A stretch of 64,000 nt of DNA from Erinaceus europaeus (GCF_950295315.1 NC_080175.1:88560161-88624160), one strand, 5' to 3'. Counted from the first letter of the stretch, positions 44,012 through 56,064 are shown. Made by a program: numbers and translations. The notes: generated by a model from the letters alone, not told the origin.

Positions 44012-44494
44012 GGGATAATGTCTACAAATATGTATGATAATACTTTATGTTTGCTTTCTGTAGGTTTAGAACAAGGTTTAGGAACAGGATAATAATCCTT
44101 TGCAGTTTTATACTCAGTCACAATATTAACACACGCAGAAGTCAATAAGAGCCAGAGAGGAAAAAGAACAGCTAAATGTTATAAAAAAAATGCCAAACCT
44201 CAGCTCTTAGTGGTTGAATGCCAATTTAAATGTCTGTTACCCTGTTAAAGTTGAAAGAAAAAATGAGACTGATGAATGAATAGTAACTAAAACAGATACA
44301 CTGAGTGCCTCTAACTAATTGATGCTTTATTGTTGCTTTCTGTTTAGACAAGTCTTTTTTAATCTTGCTAGTTTTAAAATTACAACTGTGATTATAAGAG
44401 ATACAAAGTTATCTTTCTACTGCACAGAACTGTGCATAACTTAATCTTTAAATATTTGTTCATTTTCAAAGACTTGGAGAACAGAAGACTGAAT

Positions 44495-44910
44495 ATAAAT
44501 GGTTGTGCACTACAGATGAGTGGCTGAGTAAGTTGTGCTCTACACACAATGGAATACTACTCAGCTATTAAAAATGATGAATTTACCTTCTTCACCCCAT
44601 CTTGACTGAAGCATGAATGAATAATGTTAAGTGAGATAATCCAGAAAGAGAAGCAAGGATATGAAATGATCATACTCATAGACAGAAGTTGAAACAATAA
44701 GAACAGAATGAAAAACCCAAAGCAGAACATGGACTGGAGCTGTTTTATTCCACCAACGTACAAGACTCTAGGGTGAGGGTTCAGGTCCTTGAAGACACAG
44801 GAGGACCTAGTCATATCTTAATTGTTATGTGGTAAACTGAGAAATGTTACACATTGAGCAAACTATTGTATTTTACTTTACTGTTGACTGTAAACCATTA
44901 ATTCTGCCAA
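44495..44910 (+). mobile_element. L1 ORF2 end plus 3'UTR, old
   Basis: Plus CACAATGGAATACTACTCAG encodes the ORF2 C-terminal MEYYSAIK-type segment, followed by the usual end and a short old 3'UTR. No open frame survives. It is one of the few plus-strand ORF2 pieces here. Confidence 0.75.
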
Positions 44911-44911
44911 T

Positions 44912-45331
44912 AAATATTTCTACATATTTGCAAAACTAATTACAAATGCAATGTTATAATTTTAAACAGATACATTTAACTTTAGAATGTTTTAATATTT
45001 AAAAAATGCAAAGCAAAGATACTATTTCACTCTCGCCAGTAATATAAAATAACTTAAAAAAAAACCTGGGTTTTTTGACTATGATTACTGTCTAGGGAAA
45101 AACTACATAAAAGATAGCTAGGCTTTATTCATGAAGTGACAATGCCATCATTTTAAAGATCTGACTTTTCTACTATCAGTTTATGGATGGAGTGCAATCA
45201 GAATCAGAATCTAAGAAAAATAAATAAATACAACTATTTCTAAGAAAAAAACATATATCTATTTAAAAATTCACATTGAAGTTCAGTAGCTATAAACAGA
45301 TATGGTTATTTTTAACTTTCTTTTGAAATTT
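44912..45331. other. unique AT-rich DNA, nothing recognised
   Basis: No repeat or coding signal seen. Confidence 0.4.
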
Positions 45332-45536
45332 CTATTTATTTATTTATCATTGGATAGAGACAAAGGGAAATTGAGAGGAGAGGGGAAGATAGAGAGGAAG
45401 CGAGAAAGAAAGACACCTGCAACCCAACTTCACTGCTCATGATGCTTTTCCCCTCAGATGGGGACTGGGGATTGGAACCTTGCTCCTTGCGCACTGTAAT
45501 GTGAGCACTTAACCAGCTGTGCCACCGCCTGGCTCA
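45332..45536 (-). mobile_element. type B tRNA SINE
   Basis: Plus TTTATTTATTTATCATTGGA, purine tract, CTTCACTGCTCATGATGCTT and a head ending CTGTGCCACCGCCTGGCTCA. Confidence 0.88.
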
Positions 45537-45816
45537 GCTATGAATTTTGAAGATAAAAAAAAGAAAAAATGTGGTTTATTCTATTTAGTATCCAAATTTG
45601 CAATAAACTCATAGCAATTACATACAGTATACCTGACTCTATAGGACATAAATATCATAAACAATCTCAAAAATCATTGTCTCCTAATTTATATCCATGT
45701 GGCCTTTTCATAGTAGTGAGAAAAGTAAAACCACTCAATCACTCATTGTAGGACAACTGACAACAAATGAAACACAAAGTGATTTCAACCTCATGATTTA
45801 TAAAATAGATTATTTC

Positions 45817-46105
45817 CGGGAGTAGGGCAGTAGCATAGCAGGTTAAGCGCACACCACATGGCGCAAAGCTCAAGGACAGGCATAAGGATCCCAGTTAGAG
45901 CCTCGGGATCTCCACCTGCAGGGGAGTCGCTTCACAGGCGGTGAAGCAGGTCTGCAGGTGTCTATCTTTCTCTCCCTCTCTCTGTCTTCCCCTCCTCTCT
46001 CCATTTCTCTCTGTCCTATCCAACAATGATAGCATCAATAACAACAACAATAATAACAACAATAAAACAAGGATAACAAAAGGTAATAAATAAGTAAATA
46101 TAAAA
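45817..46105 (+). mobile_element. type A tRNA SINE
   Basis: Complete short form with a small insertion in the head (GCGCACACCACATGGCGCAA) and B box GTTAGAGCC (mutated). Core and AAC tail intact. Target-site duplication AGATTATTTC / AGATAATTTC (45807-45816, 46106-46115). Confidence 0.92.
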
Positions 46106-46302
46106 AGATAATTTCAAGCCAATTATAGTTCATCTATGTAACTGCTCATTTAATTATTTTAAATTTTATTTTCAATTTGTTTTATCACTAGTGAGGTCAT
46201 AATATCTTCATTTAGTGAAAATTCTTGTTACACATATTAAAATTTTTCTTTGTGTTTTTTTTCTATTTATGCTCATAAGATTATTTTTTATTTATTTATT
46301 TT

Positions 46303-46635
46303 TTGCCTCCAGGCATATCACTGGGACCCGGTACCTGCACTATGAATTCACTGCTCTTGGAGCCATTTTTTTCCCTTTTGTTTCCCTTTTTGTTTATTGT
46401 TGTTGTAGTTATTATTGTTGTTGCCCTTGTTGTTGGATAGGACAGAGAGAAACTGAGACAGGAGGGGAAGACAGAGAGGGAGAGAGAAAGATAGACACCT
46501 GCAGACCCGCTTCACCACTTGTGAAGCGATCCCCCTGCAGATGGGGAGCTGGAGGCTTGAACCGGGATCCCTACAGCAGTCAGTCCGTGAGCTTTGTGCT
46601 GTGTTCTTAACCCGCTGCACTACTGCCAGGCCCCC
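46303..46635 (-). mobile_element. type A-long tRNA SINE
   Basis: Minus long form; module on plus GCCTCCAGGCATATCACTGG ... GCTCTTGGAGCC, GTTGTT tract, purine part, core and head with a small insertion near 46580. Confidence 0.88.
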
Positions 46636-46639
46636 AATT

Positions 46640-47330
46640 AGTTTTTTTCCCCCCAGGATTTTAAAAGTATATTTGCTTACTTATTGAAGTGATGTTAGTT
46701 TACAGGAAGCACACTTTTTAAAAGTCTATTTTATTGTTGGGTTAATGGTTTATAGTTCACTTTTTGGCATACAGGTACAACCTATGGTCTTTCCATGGTT
46801 AGTGTCTAGATGTCTAGCGTGAACTTTTCACCTCTTCAAATTGTGCATTGCCATACTAAGCGCATCTCACTGTCAATCCTCTCCTCTTAAGGTTTTTCTT
46901 TTTTCCTTACTAATTCACTTTTTCATCTTTTATTTCTTTTTCAGTTTATTGTTCTCAATCTCTTAACTTGTTTTCTCTGTATTATCAGTCTCTGAGGACT
47001 ATTCCAGTCAGTCTACTAGGTCTCACTTCTGACTTTTGGGCAACCATTCCAGTCTGACAAGCCCATTACAGATCTGTGGGAACTCCTATATGAGCAGAGA
47101 AAATGAATAATGGTTTCTGCTCTCAGTGTCCTGAAGTTTGGCTCCAATACTCCAGACAACTAGAGACAGCTGGATTCCCACAGGAAAATAATTCTTTAAC
47201 TGCTATGTGTGCTCTTGGAGTTCGAGCAGACTAACTGCTGCAGTCTCAGCTACCACTTTCATCTGTAATCTAAACCACGGTCACAAAGGTAAATTTCTAT
47301 ATTGTGTTTATTGGCAGCCAATTAAAAACA
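46640..47330. other. mostly unassigned; possibly old L1 3'UTR at 46670-46860
   Basis: GGTTAATGGTTTATAGTTCA near 46740 resembles the L1 3'UTR at 15950 (GCAATGGTTTACAGTTGACA), minus orientation. The rest is unassigned. A (CAAA)n lies at 47330-47347. Confidence 0.35.
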
Positions 47331-47463
47331 AACAAACAAACAAACAAAAGAAACCTTTCCACTTCCTTTCCTACACACTCTCTTTATTTTTATCTAACAG
47401 AATAGTGGTATTTGACTAGCAGGTTTTTTATTTTATCTTACTTCTTATTTTATTTTATTATTT

Positions 47464-47767
47464 TTTGCCTTGGGTTATTGCTGGGGCTAAGTGCCTGCAC
47501 TACAAATTGACTGCTCCTAGAGGCCATCTTTTTCCCATTGTTATTATTGTTGCTGTTATTATTGCTGCTGCTGTTGTTGGATGGGACAGAGAGAAATTGA
47601 GAGAGGAGGGGAAGACAGAGAGGGAGACAGAAAGATAGGCACCTGCAGACCTGCTTAGCCACTCTTGAAGTGACTCCCCTGCAGGTGGGAAGCCAGGGGC
47701 TAGAACCAGGGTCCTTAAGTTTCTTACTAAGTGCACTTAACCTGGTGCATTGTCACCTGGCCCGGTC
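47464..47767 (-). mobile_element. type A-long tRNA SINE
   Basis: Minus long form: TTGGGTTATTGCTGGGGCTA ... CTGCTCCTAGAGGCC module, GTT/GCT tract, and a head ending TTGTCACCTGGCCCGGTCCC. Confidence 0.88.
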
Positions 47768-47769
47768 CC

Positions 47770-48090
47770 CTATTTATTTTATTTTTATAGAGAGAGACAG
47801 AAAAGTGAAGGGAGGGAGGGAAGGAGGCAGAGAGAGAGAGAACAGAGAGGGAAAGGGGGAGGTGGAGTGGGAGGGAGAAGGAGAGTGAGAGTGAGAGAGG
47901 GAGGGGGAGAGTGAGAGGGGGAGGGGAAGGGGGAGCGGGAGGGAGAGGGAGAGGGAGAGGGAGAGGGAGAGGGAGAGGGAGAGGGAGTCCCCTTGCAGTG
48001 GGTCCTGGGCTTGAACTTGGGTCATGCACATGGCGAGAAACAGCACACTATCCAAGTGATCTATTGTGCTGGCACTCCAGGAAGTGTCCT
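47770..48090 (-). mobile_element. old SINE with internal (GGGAGA)n expansion
   Basis: The purine-rich part of a SINE has expanded to about 200 bp of GGGAGA/GAGAGG variants (47805-47990, nine near-perfect GAGGGA units at 47940-47990). The degraded core and head follow (CAGTGGGTCCTGGGCTTGAA, ATCCAAGTGATCTATTGTGC). Low-complexity ORFs on both strands are artefacts. Confidence 0.75.
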
Positions 48091-48157
48091 TGTAAACTAT
48101 TATTTACCTTTTCAAACTTCTACTGGTCAGTGTTGCTGATAGAGAAGCTATGTCATG

Positions 48158-48310
48158 TGGTCTGGGAAGTGGCACAGTGGATAAAGCTTTAGACTCTCAA
48201 GCATGAAGTCCTAAGTTTGATCCCAGGCAGCATATGTACCAGGGTCCTGTCTGGTTCTTTTTCTCTTTCATTCTACCTTTCAAATAAATAAATAGATAAA
48301 TAAATAAATG
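48158..48310 (+). mobile_element. type D tRNA SINE
   Basis: GTCTGGGAAGTGGCACAGTG (A box TGGCACAGTGG), AGACTCTCAAGCATGAAGTC, B box AGTTTGATCCC, ATGTACCAGGGTCCTGTCTG, CT-rich stretch and a (AAAT)n tail. Reference copy for type D in this annotation. Confidence 0.85.
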
Positions 48311-49440
48311 ATATATTTTTTAAAACAGAGAGAAATAATGTCAGTGATCATTCAATGTTAAATTATAGTTATGACTACAATTTGAAATGGTCATGATGTC
48401 CAAAAAAAAAAAAAATCTCAGATGTCTTCTATGTTCTTAAGATAAATCATTTTTAGTATTTTGCTTAAAAGCTGATACTCATTTCCCCTCTAATTTGAGA
48501 TCTCAAATATTTTCTGGTTATATTGCCATTTGAAGAAACAACAATTTTTACCACATTCAATTATTTATACAATGAAGCTGGAATTTCTATTATGTAGAAA
48601 GTTCAGTTAACTTAATTTAATGTTTTAGTATTAATTTGTAGATAGTTATTAGAAATAATAGTGATTAAAACCCAGTTTCCTCAAATATTATCTACAGGTC
48701 TAATTATCACTTTAAAATGAACTATCTTATAAATAGATTTGTGAAGAAAAGACATTTAATAACTAGTAATATAAAATTTGAACTGTGGTTATTATACTTT
48801 ATTACTTTCCTTTTAAAATAAAAGTATATGTATATATATATTTAATATTCATTACCTTGTGTGAAGTTCTTCATTGCTATTCTCATTAAGTTACTACAGA
48901 GTCAGTGAGACTGAGTGAGGCTGATACAGTCATTATCTAGTTAACAATTCTAAGTATAGTGTGTGCTGGCTTTCCTTCCTAGAAGCATTTACCATTTCAA
49001 CTAGAGTCTTTGTTTCATTCTTTATTTTCCAAGACTTCATTATCTATGCTAAGCCTGACATTTTCCAGATTGAAGATACTAAATTTGTCTTTTTCCCACC
49101 ATCTGTGTTAATTCGTGTGCTAAAACCATCACTTATCACTTTGCCCTAATTAAACCCAACTGTGCATATCATTCAATGCCCTAATAGCTCTTTCACTGCA
49201 ATATTTCCTCCCTTCTTGACAAAACCTAGTTGTATCTGTGTTGAGAGTGATGCTGAGTCAATGTCTACAAGATAGATGAGCATGTTCTATAATGAGGATG
49301 CTTCATCAAAGTGGAATTTTTTTTATACTTATCACTTCGAGTCTTCTTATTTTTATTCACTATGTGAACTTGTAATTTTAACTTTGCTCCTGTATTTCTA
49401 ATAGAAGTATATGTAACTCTAGTCACTTTCAACTTTGCCA
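48311..49440. other. unique AT-rich DNA, nothing recognised
   Basis: No repeat or coding signal that I can defend. Confidence 0.4.
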
Positions 49441-49449
49441 CTTACCATT

Positions 49450-49555
49450 TCTTTTATTTATTTTACTAGACAGAGAGCCAGAGTCCCACCCTTATGTGCG
49501 CAATGTAGCATTCAGGATGGGAATTGTACTGCTGAGTCAACACTTTGTCCCAACT
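49450..49555 (-). mobile_element. old SINE fragment
   Basis: Plus TTTATTTATTTTACTAGACA, a CCAGAGTC segment and GGATGGGAATTGTACTGCTG resemble a reversed, worn SINE. Family uncertain. Confidence 0.35.
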
Positions 49556-50265
49556 TTTTCTGCTTTGGAGATTGTAAACAGTGTTGTCCTTCTTCTATCT
49601 TTCACATATTTTCTATTTTTGCTGGACTTGTTCTGCATTCATGTCACTCATATCCAAAATAAATAAGTAAATAAGCAATTAAAATAAGAAGAGTGCCTGA
49701 TTTTTTTAAGAATTATTTTTAATGTTAACGGTGCCATATTTTATGACAAGTATAACTCACCTATGTAGTAACTGTCTACTTTTATGTTTACTGAAATTTT
49801 TCAACAACTTAATCCACTGAAAAACAATTGCTATTATTCTTGCTTTGCTACTTCTTATTCTATTTTTTAAAAATCAGTTTGTTAGGGTGGTAGTGATTTA
49901 TAGATCAGTTGTTGACACATGAGCAATGTCCTACCTCCTCATGATAGCCGATTCACAAGCTATAAAAGTTCTCTGAATACACCATCTACATTATTGCTGA
50001 CACCCATTTCTGATATGCAAAGAATCCTTTTCATACTCTCCCACACTTAAACTATTAACTACACCAACCACATTTTAGGTTAAAATTATCTCATTATTTT
50101 AAGTTAAGCATGCATAATAAATACTCAATTTTTATTTGCATGCCATAGATTTTATTTTTACAAAGGAAACCTTCTTGTGCTGAATAGAATTCTCTTTGGC
50201 TAGCACAGATCCTACTTTGCTTTTAAAAACTAGAATATATTTTTCAATAGCCATTTAGGCTAAGT
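49556..50265. other. unassigned AT-rich DNA, maybe old L1 3'UTR near 49875-50000
   Basis: GTGGTAGTGATTTATAGATC and TTGTTGACACATGAGCAATG recall older L1 3'UTR sequence on minus, but too diverged to be sure. Confidence 0.3.
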
Positions 50266-50269
50266 GATA

Positions 50270-51115
50270 TATTGTATGGAGACTACAAAGAGTTCTCATA
50301 CAGTTTCTCATGAGGGGTCATCCTCTCCCTGCCCCAGTTTCCTTTAAAGCGATACTATATTATTTTGATACACTTGTTATAATTGAGGAATCTACACCAT
50401 ATTATTAACCAACATCTACAGGTTACATTAGGGTTCACTCTGTTGTATACATTCTATGGGTTTTGACAAATGTATTTATTGTTATAGTATAACAGAGAAT
50501 AGTTTCATTGCCTTAAAAAAATCACTCTGTATTGCACTCTTCCTTTCTTTTTTTTTTTTAATATTTATTCATTTACTTTTGATGCCCTTGTTATTTTATT
50601 GTTGTAGCTATTATTGTTGTTATTGATGTCGGTGTTCTTGGCTAGGACAGAAAGAATTGGAGAGAGGAGCAGAAGAGAAAGATAGACACCTGCAGACCTG
50701 CTTCACCGCCTGTGAAGTGACACCCCCCCCCCCCGCAAGTGGGGAGCTGGGGCCTCGAACTGGGATTTTTATGCTGGTCCTTGCGCTTTGCACCACATGC
50801 ACTTAACCTGCTGTGCTACCACCTGACTCCCTTCCTTTCTTTTTTTTCTTTCATGCCTTCCTCCCACCACACTGAGCCTTGGCAAACTACTGATCTTACT
50901 GCATCATTAATACTGGTGTTTTCACAGTGGTCTCAAGGTTGGAATCATGGAGTATATGGACTTTCAGATTGATTTTGTTCACTTAGAAATATGCACTTAA
51001 GTTTCCTCTATGGAATTTCATGGTTTTGATAACAATTTATTTTGCTACAGAATATTGAATCTCTATATCCATTTAGCACATTGAAGAATATTTGGACTGT
51101 TTTGATTGTGAATAT
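50270..51115 (-). mobile_element. ancient L1 (L1M-like) 3' region, split by a SINE
   Basis: Plus sequence such as TTGGAATCATGGAGTATATG, CACTTAGAAATATGCACTTA and TTTCATGGTTTTGATAACAA is the reverse of the ORF2-to-3'UTR region of old mammalian L1M elements. The type A SINE at 50556-50830 interrupts it. It is highly diverged and far older than the other L1 pieces here. Confidence 0.6.
50556..50830 (-). mobile_element. type A tRNA SINE
   Basis: Complete short-form minus copy with a 13-C run in its core (50722-50734). Target-site duplication CTTCCTTTCTTTTTTT at about 50539-50555 and 50831-50846. Confidence 0.9.
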
Positions 51116-51204
51116 GTCTCTCTTTCTCTCTCTCTCCCTCTCTACTTCCCGCCCCTCTCAGTTTCTCCTAGTCTCTACCTAATGAAATAAATGAATACAT
51201 TTTT

Positions 51205-51315
51205 GTTGTTGTAGATTTAATAAAGACTGACATAATTAATAGGATAATAGGGCACAATTTCCATCACCAGAATTTCATATCCCATCTCTTCCATTGGAAG
51301 CTTTCCTATTCTTTT
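51205..51315 (-). mobile_element. L1 3' end
   Basis: T-rich start, then ACTGACATAATTAATAGGAT and CCCATCTCTTCCATTGGAAG: the same 3'UTR end as the following element, cut at CCTATTC by that insertion. SINE-tail-like CT sequence precedes it at 51117-51195. Confidence 0.7.
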
Positions 51316-51316
51316 T

Positions 51317-52215
51317 TTTTAGGCAGATTTTTAAAATTAATTTAATTTATTCATAAAATACAAAATAACAACAAAACTATAGGGTAAGAGTGGTACAATT
51401 CCACACTTTTCCCATCACCAGGGTTCTATATCCCATCCCTTCCATTGGGAGCATTCCTATTCTTTATCCCCCTGGGAGTATGGACACAGGATCATTATGG
51501 GGTGCAGATGGTGGCAGGTCTGGCTTCTGGTATTGCTTCTCCACTGGACATGGGTGTTGGCAGGTTGATCCATACTCCCAACCAGTTTATATCTTTCCCT
51601 AGCAGGGTAGGGCTCTTGAGGGGGGCGGGGTTCTGGGACGGGACACATTGGTGAGGTCATCTGCTCAGGGAAGTCAAATTGGCATCACAGTAACATCTGC
51701 AACTTGGCGGCTGAAAGGCATTATGATACAAAAACAAATCAAATTGTTTAGTAATCAGGAACCTAAAGGCATGAATACAACAGATGAGACTCGGGGTCTC
51801 CATTTTGGAAAAAGCTAGTAGGTCTATTTTAGGAATATTCCAAGGGGCCCATGACTTTTCTAATTTTTACCTGAACCTGACAGCTTACATGCAGGTGGGC
51901 TAAAAGGTATTGTCTGGGGAGACGGTGTCAGAGTTGGAAATAGAACTAGAAAGCTGGATCAGAAGAGTGTAGGTCCCAAATATGGGAAAATTATATACAT
52001 ACTGTTAACTATAAACCCCACCATTTTGACCTGAGGCCCATAACTGTTCATATTCAGTACAGATGCCTGTGTAACTTCTGCATCCCTGTAAGTCTGAGCA
52101 TGCGTTCCATGGCCATCACTAGGAACATTCTAGGCCATACTCATCTGCGGACCCATCTTTCTCAAGTGGCAGAGTTGACCCAGTCTCCCTCTGGTGAGTG
52201 GGGAGTCCCTAACAT
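51317..52215 (-). mobile_element. L1 3'UTR
   Basis: About 900 bp of minus-strand L1 3'UTR with A-rich tail (51312-51350 on plus). It extends from the terminal segment through the older internal segment shared with 12815 and 22020. It sits inside another L1 3' end. Confidence 0.75.
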
Positions 52216-53340
52216 TCAGTGTTGTTCCACAAATTAATAAGAGCACTACTGTAGCTATACTAGGATGAGAGACTGCCTCTGTATTTACTTTATTTTTAAT
52301 GAAGAAACGTACTTAAACTTCAGTATTTATTTATTGAAGAAATGATTTTTTACAGGATTATTAAATGACAAGTTGGAGAAACTTTTCATGGTCACCTTCT
52401 CACAAAATATATACCTCCAGAACTAATTATTATCCAGAATTAGTACAATTACTTATTTCTCAATAAGGCACAAAACTGCCTTCCAAAAAAACTCTGGTAA
52501 ATCAAGGGGATTGCCTAACTGAAATGAAAGAAATAGATGAAAATAAAAAAAAAGAAATGCAATCATATCTACATACTTCAGCTGTATTTCTTTCTGAATA
52601 TGTTATTTCAATGTACAGTTTGATAATGAAAGCTTATTTTTTTTTACTTTAGATAAGACAAAAAAGATATTAAAAAGAATGATTATCACTAACAGAAATA
52701 TGTAATTGAATCTAGTCCATCTGACAGCATTTCATATCTGAACCAAAGCAGACAAAAAAAATTACCCAGTTCCTGATTAAATTCCAGAGCAAGGACTGGC
52801 TGTAATTCCAACCTGTGTTCTGAGAAATACTCCCCAACTCTCCTTTGACTTACCCTGTCCTCATTCTTTCTTACAAACAAATGAATTGTTTTATTAGGTT
52901 GAGAAGGGTAGATATCTACCTCTCCAATTTTTAACATCCATTCATCTTTTACTCCCAAAGCAGGGGAATATGTCTGTTTTGATAACTTTGGCATAAATGC
53001 GCTGGAGAATGTGCTGATTGGTCCCATTTGGGGTAAGTGTCATTCTTGAATCACTCACTGATGGACTTTGCTGATCAAATCTAGGTCATGTACTTGCCAC
53101 TGAAGTCAAGGAAGATAGTCCACATAAAAAATGAAATTTGAGAGAACTGGTTTACAATTGGAAATGAGTTAGACAAGCAATGCAATTTGATCATAAAATC
53201 TCAGACTATGTGTGTGAACAAATTAATAGTTAATTGCTTCCTGAAGTTATGTCCCCATATCATTAGTGGTGGTAGTTGTCATGGTGACTTTTTCTTTCTT
53301 CTATTTAATAATTTGTTCTGCTTTGTAGCTTAATGCTTTT
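52216..53340. other. unique DNA with one exon-like segment
   Basis: No SINE or L1 recognised. It contains overlapping open frames on both strands: minus 52689-53027 (112 codons, no domain recognised) and a plus frame at 52928-53044 ending at a good splice donor. Confidence 0.4.
52964..53032 (+). other. candidate 69-bp exon (weak)
   Basis: A pyrimidine-rich stretch TTCATCTTTTACTCCCAAAG-CAG ends at 52963. The next 69 nt are open in one frame (reading EYVCFDNFGINALENVLIGP within it) and are followed by GTAAGT at 53033-53038. The segment would be phase 1 at both ends, so it could be skipped in frame. I do not recognise the peptide. A chance splice-site pair in 64 kb is quite possible. Confidence 0.2.
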
Positions 53341-53341
53341 C

Positions 53342-53695
53342 AGCCACCAAGCTGCAGATGCTACCATGACACCAAACTGACTTCACTAGACAGATGACCT
53401 CACCAATGTACCCAGGAACCCCACCTCTCCAGAACCCTGTTAGGGACATGCAGAGAGTATGGGTGGATATGTCAATGCCCATATTCAGTGGAGAAGTAAT
53501 TAAAGGAGCCAGACCTCCCACCTTCTGCACCCCATAATGATCCTGGGTCCATGCTTCCAGAGAGATAAAGAACAGGAAAGCTTCCAATGGAGGGGATAGG
53601 ATATGGAACTCTGGTGGTGGAGATTGTGTGGAGTTGTACCCCTCTGATCCTATGGTCTTGTTAAACATTATGCATGAATTTTCAAAGTATACATT
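53342..53695 (+). mobile_element. L1 3' end
   Basis: Plus-strand terminal 3'UTR from AGCCACCAAGCTGCAGATGC through GATCCTGGGTCCATGCTTCC to GTGTGGAGTTGTACCCCTCT, with a degraded tail. Confidence 0.8.
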
Positions 53696-53737
53696 TGATT
53701 GAGTTATAGGTATAATATTTTACATAGAATAAGAACA

Positions 53738-53940
53738 ATATTTATAGGGATCAGACAGTGCACACATTACAGTCCTCAAGGGCTCAGGTTCAACCCTTGG
53801 TCTCCACCTGTAGGGGGAAGCTTCAGGACTGGTTAAGCAGTATTTCAAGTCTTTCTCTTTATCTCCCTCTTCCTCTCAATTTGTCTCTGCCTCTATCCTA
53901 AATAGATAAATAATAAATTAATTAAATAAATAAAACATTT
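53738..53940 (+). mobile_element. type B tRNA SINE, 5' shortened
   Basis: Lacks most of the A-box part (GGGATCAGACAGTGCACACA). B box worn (GGTTCAACCC), core CCACCTGTAGGGGGAAGCTT, CT-rich stretch and an AAATAAATAAAAC tail. Confidence 0.82.
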
Positions 53941-53999
53941 AAAAGAACATAAAAACATATCTGCAAAAAATAATTTAACTTCATCCTTTCCAGTTTGAA

Positions 54000-56040
54000 T
54001 TACTTTGACACTTCTATTCTCTTTGCCTGATTATGATGGTAAGGACTTCTAGAACTATGGTGAACAGAAGTATTTAGAATACTAGTTGCTGATTTTAGGG
54101 GAAAAGCTTGACATTTTTCCCCTGTGAGTATGATGTTAGCCCTGGGTTTGTAATATATTATAGCCTTTATCATGTTGAGGACTTTTCCATTCACTCTCAA
54201 TTTCTTAAAGATCTTTATCATAAATGTGTGTTGGACCTTGTCAAATGCTTTTTCTATATCAGTTAGTCAAATCAAGTGATTTTTATCTCTCTTTTTTTGT
54301 ATGGTGGATTACAATGGTTGACTTGCAGATATTGAACTATTCCTGTTTTCTGGGGATGAATCTCACTTGGTCTTGTTAGATTATTCATATAATATGTTGT
54401 CGAATTCAATTTGCTAATTTTTGTTGAGCATCAATGTTCATCTTTTTTATTTTTGGTTGAGAGATCTTTCTTGCTTTGAGATCAGAGTGTATATATATTG
54501 ACTTCATAGAATATGTTAGGTAGTGATCTATATTCTGGAAGAATTTGAGGAGAATAGGGGTTAGTTCTTTGGATGTTTCATATAATTCATAGGTATATCC
54601 ATCTGGACCTGGTATTTTGTTCTTGGAAGGCTTTTGATTGCTGTTTTTAATTTTTAATATTTATTTATTCCCTTTTGTTGCTCTTGTTTTATTGTTGTAA
54701 TTATTATTGTTGTTGTTATGGATGCTATTGTTAGATAGGACAGAGAGAAATGGAGAGAGGAGGGGAAGATTGAGTGGGGGAGAGAAAGACAGACACCTGC
54801 AGAACTGCTCCACCGCTTGTGAAGTGACTCCCCTGCAGGTAGGGAGCCGGGGGCTTGAACCAGGATCCTTACTCTGGTCCTTGTGCTTTGTGCCACCTGC
54901 ACTAAACCCACTGCGCTACAGCCTGACTCCTGGTGGCTGTTTTAATTTATGTGCAGTGGTTGACTTGTTTAGTTTGTGCACTTCTTCTTCCATCAAGTTT
55001 GACAGTTGGTATGACTCTAAGAATGTGTCCATTTCCTCTAAGTTGTCAGATTTATTTCCATATAGATATTCATAATAGTCCTGAATGATTGTTTATATCT
55101 CTGTCTTGTGTCATAATAATCTCTTCTTTCATTTTTGAATGATTTTACCATAGGTTTATTTCTTTTTCTCTTAGCGAGTGCAGCTAGCAGTTTAGTTTTT
55201 TATCCTTTCAGAAAAATCAGCTCTTGGTTCCATTAATGTTCCTGATAGTCCTTCTGGATTTTTATATTTTATTGATTTATGATTTTAATTATTTCTTGTA
55301 TCCTGATAGAATGCTGGATATCTTTGTTGCTCAGTTTATAGTTGGTTCAGTTGGGATGCTAGATGGTTTACTGGTGATTTCTCCTCATTAGTAATGTGGA
55401 CCTGTACTGCTATGAACTTTCCTCTCAGGACTGCTTTTGCTGTACCCCTTAGGGTGTGACAGTCGGTTTCTTTATTTAGTTGATATCAAAGTAACTACTA
55501 ATTTCGTTTTTGATTTCTTCAGTGACCTTTGTGTTATTCAGGAGCATGTTGTTTAGGCTCCAGAGTTTAGGGAGGTTTCTTGTCTCTTAGTGGCTGTTTT
55601 CTAGCTTCATACTATCATGTTCTGAAAAGATGCATTTGGTAATTTTAGTATTCACATATTTGTTTAGGCTGTCTTTGTGACCCAGCATATGGTCCATCCT
55701 AGTGAATATTCCATGTCTACTTGAGAAGAACATGTATTCATGTCTTTTGGTATAAAAAGTTCCATAAATATATGTTAGGTTCATCTTGTCTTTGGTATTT
55801 TATATAAGGCTGACATTTCCCTATTAACTTTTTGTCTGGATGAACTGTGTCTTGCTGTGAGTGGTGTGTTAAGAACTCCCACTATTATTGTGTTACTGCC
55901 AGTGTTTCCCTTACGTTCAGTAAGTATCTTTTTTACATATTTGGGTGCACCTGAGTTTGGGGTATATATCTTTATAATGTTTATATCTTCTTGTTGGATC
56001 AATCCTTTGATAATTATGTAGTATCCCTCTCTGTCTCTGT
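54000..56040 (-). pseudogene. L1 ORF2 endonuclease-to-reverse-transcriptase remnant
   Basis: On minus, 56002-55781 encodes part of the endonuclease (an SNTIIVGVLNTPLT segment, where L1s normally have IVGDFNTPL, so the catalytic Asp is replaced). 54221-54000 encodes an RT segment (ANIILTGEKCQAFPLKSATS). The region between is collinear but frame-broken. A type A SINE lies at 54651-54931. No function remains. Confidence 0.85.
54651..54931 (-). mobile_element. type A tRNA SINE
   Basis: Complete short-form minus copy within the L1 remnant; approximate target-site duplication GCTGTTTTTAATTT / GCTGTTTTAATTT at about 54640 and 54936. Confidence 0.9.
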
Positions 56041-56064
56041 TTACTTAATTTCTTTTATTTTTGG

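Noticed and set aside
52689..53027. 112-codon minus ORF in repeat-free DNA
   Set aside because: No domain recognised, and it overlaps a plus frame with better splice context. Kept only as a note within the candidate exon entry.
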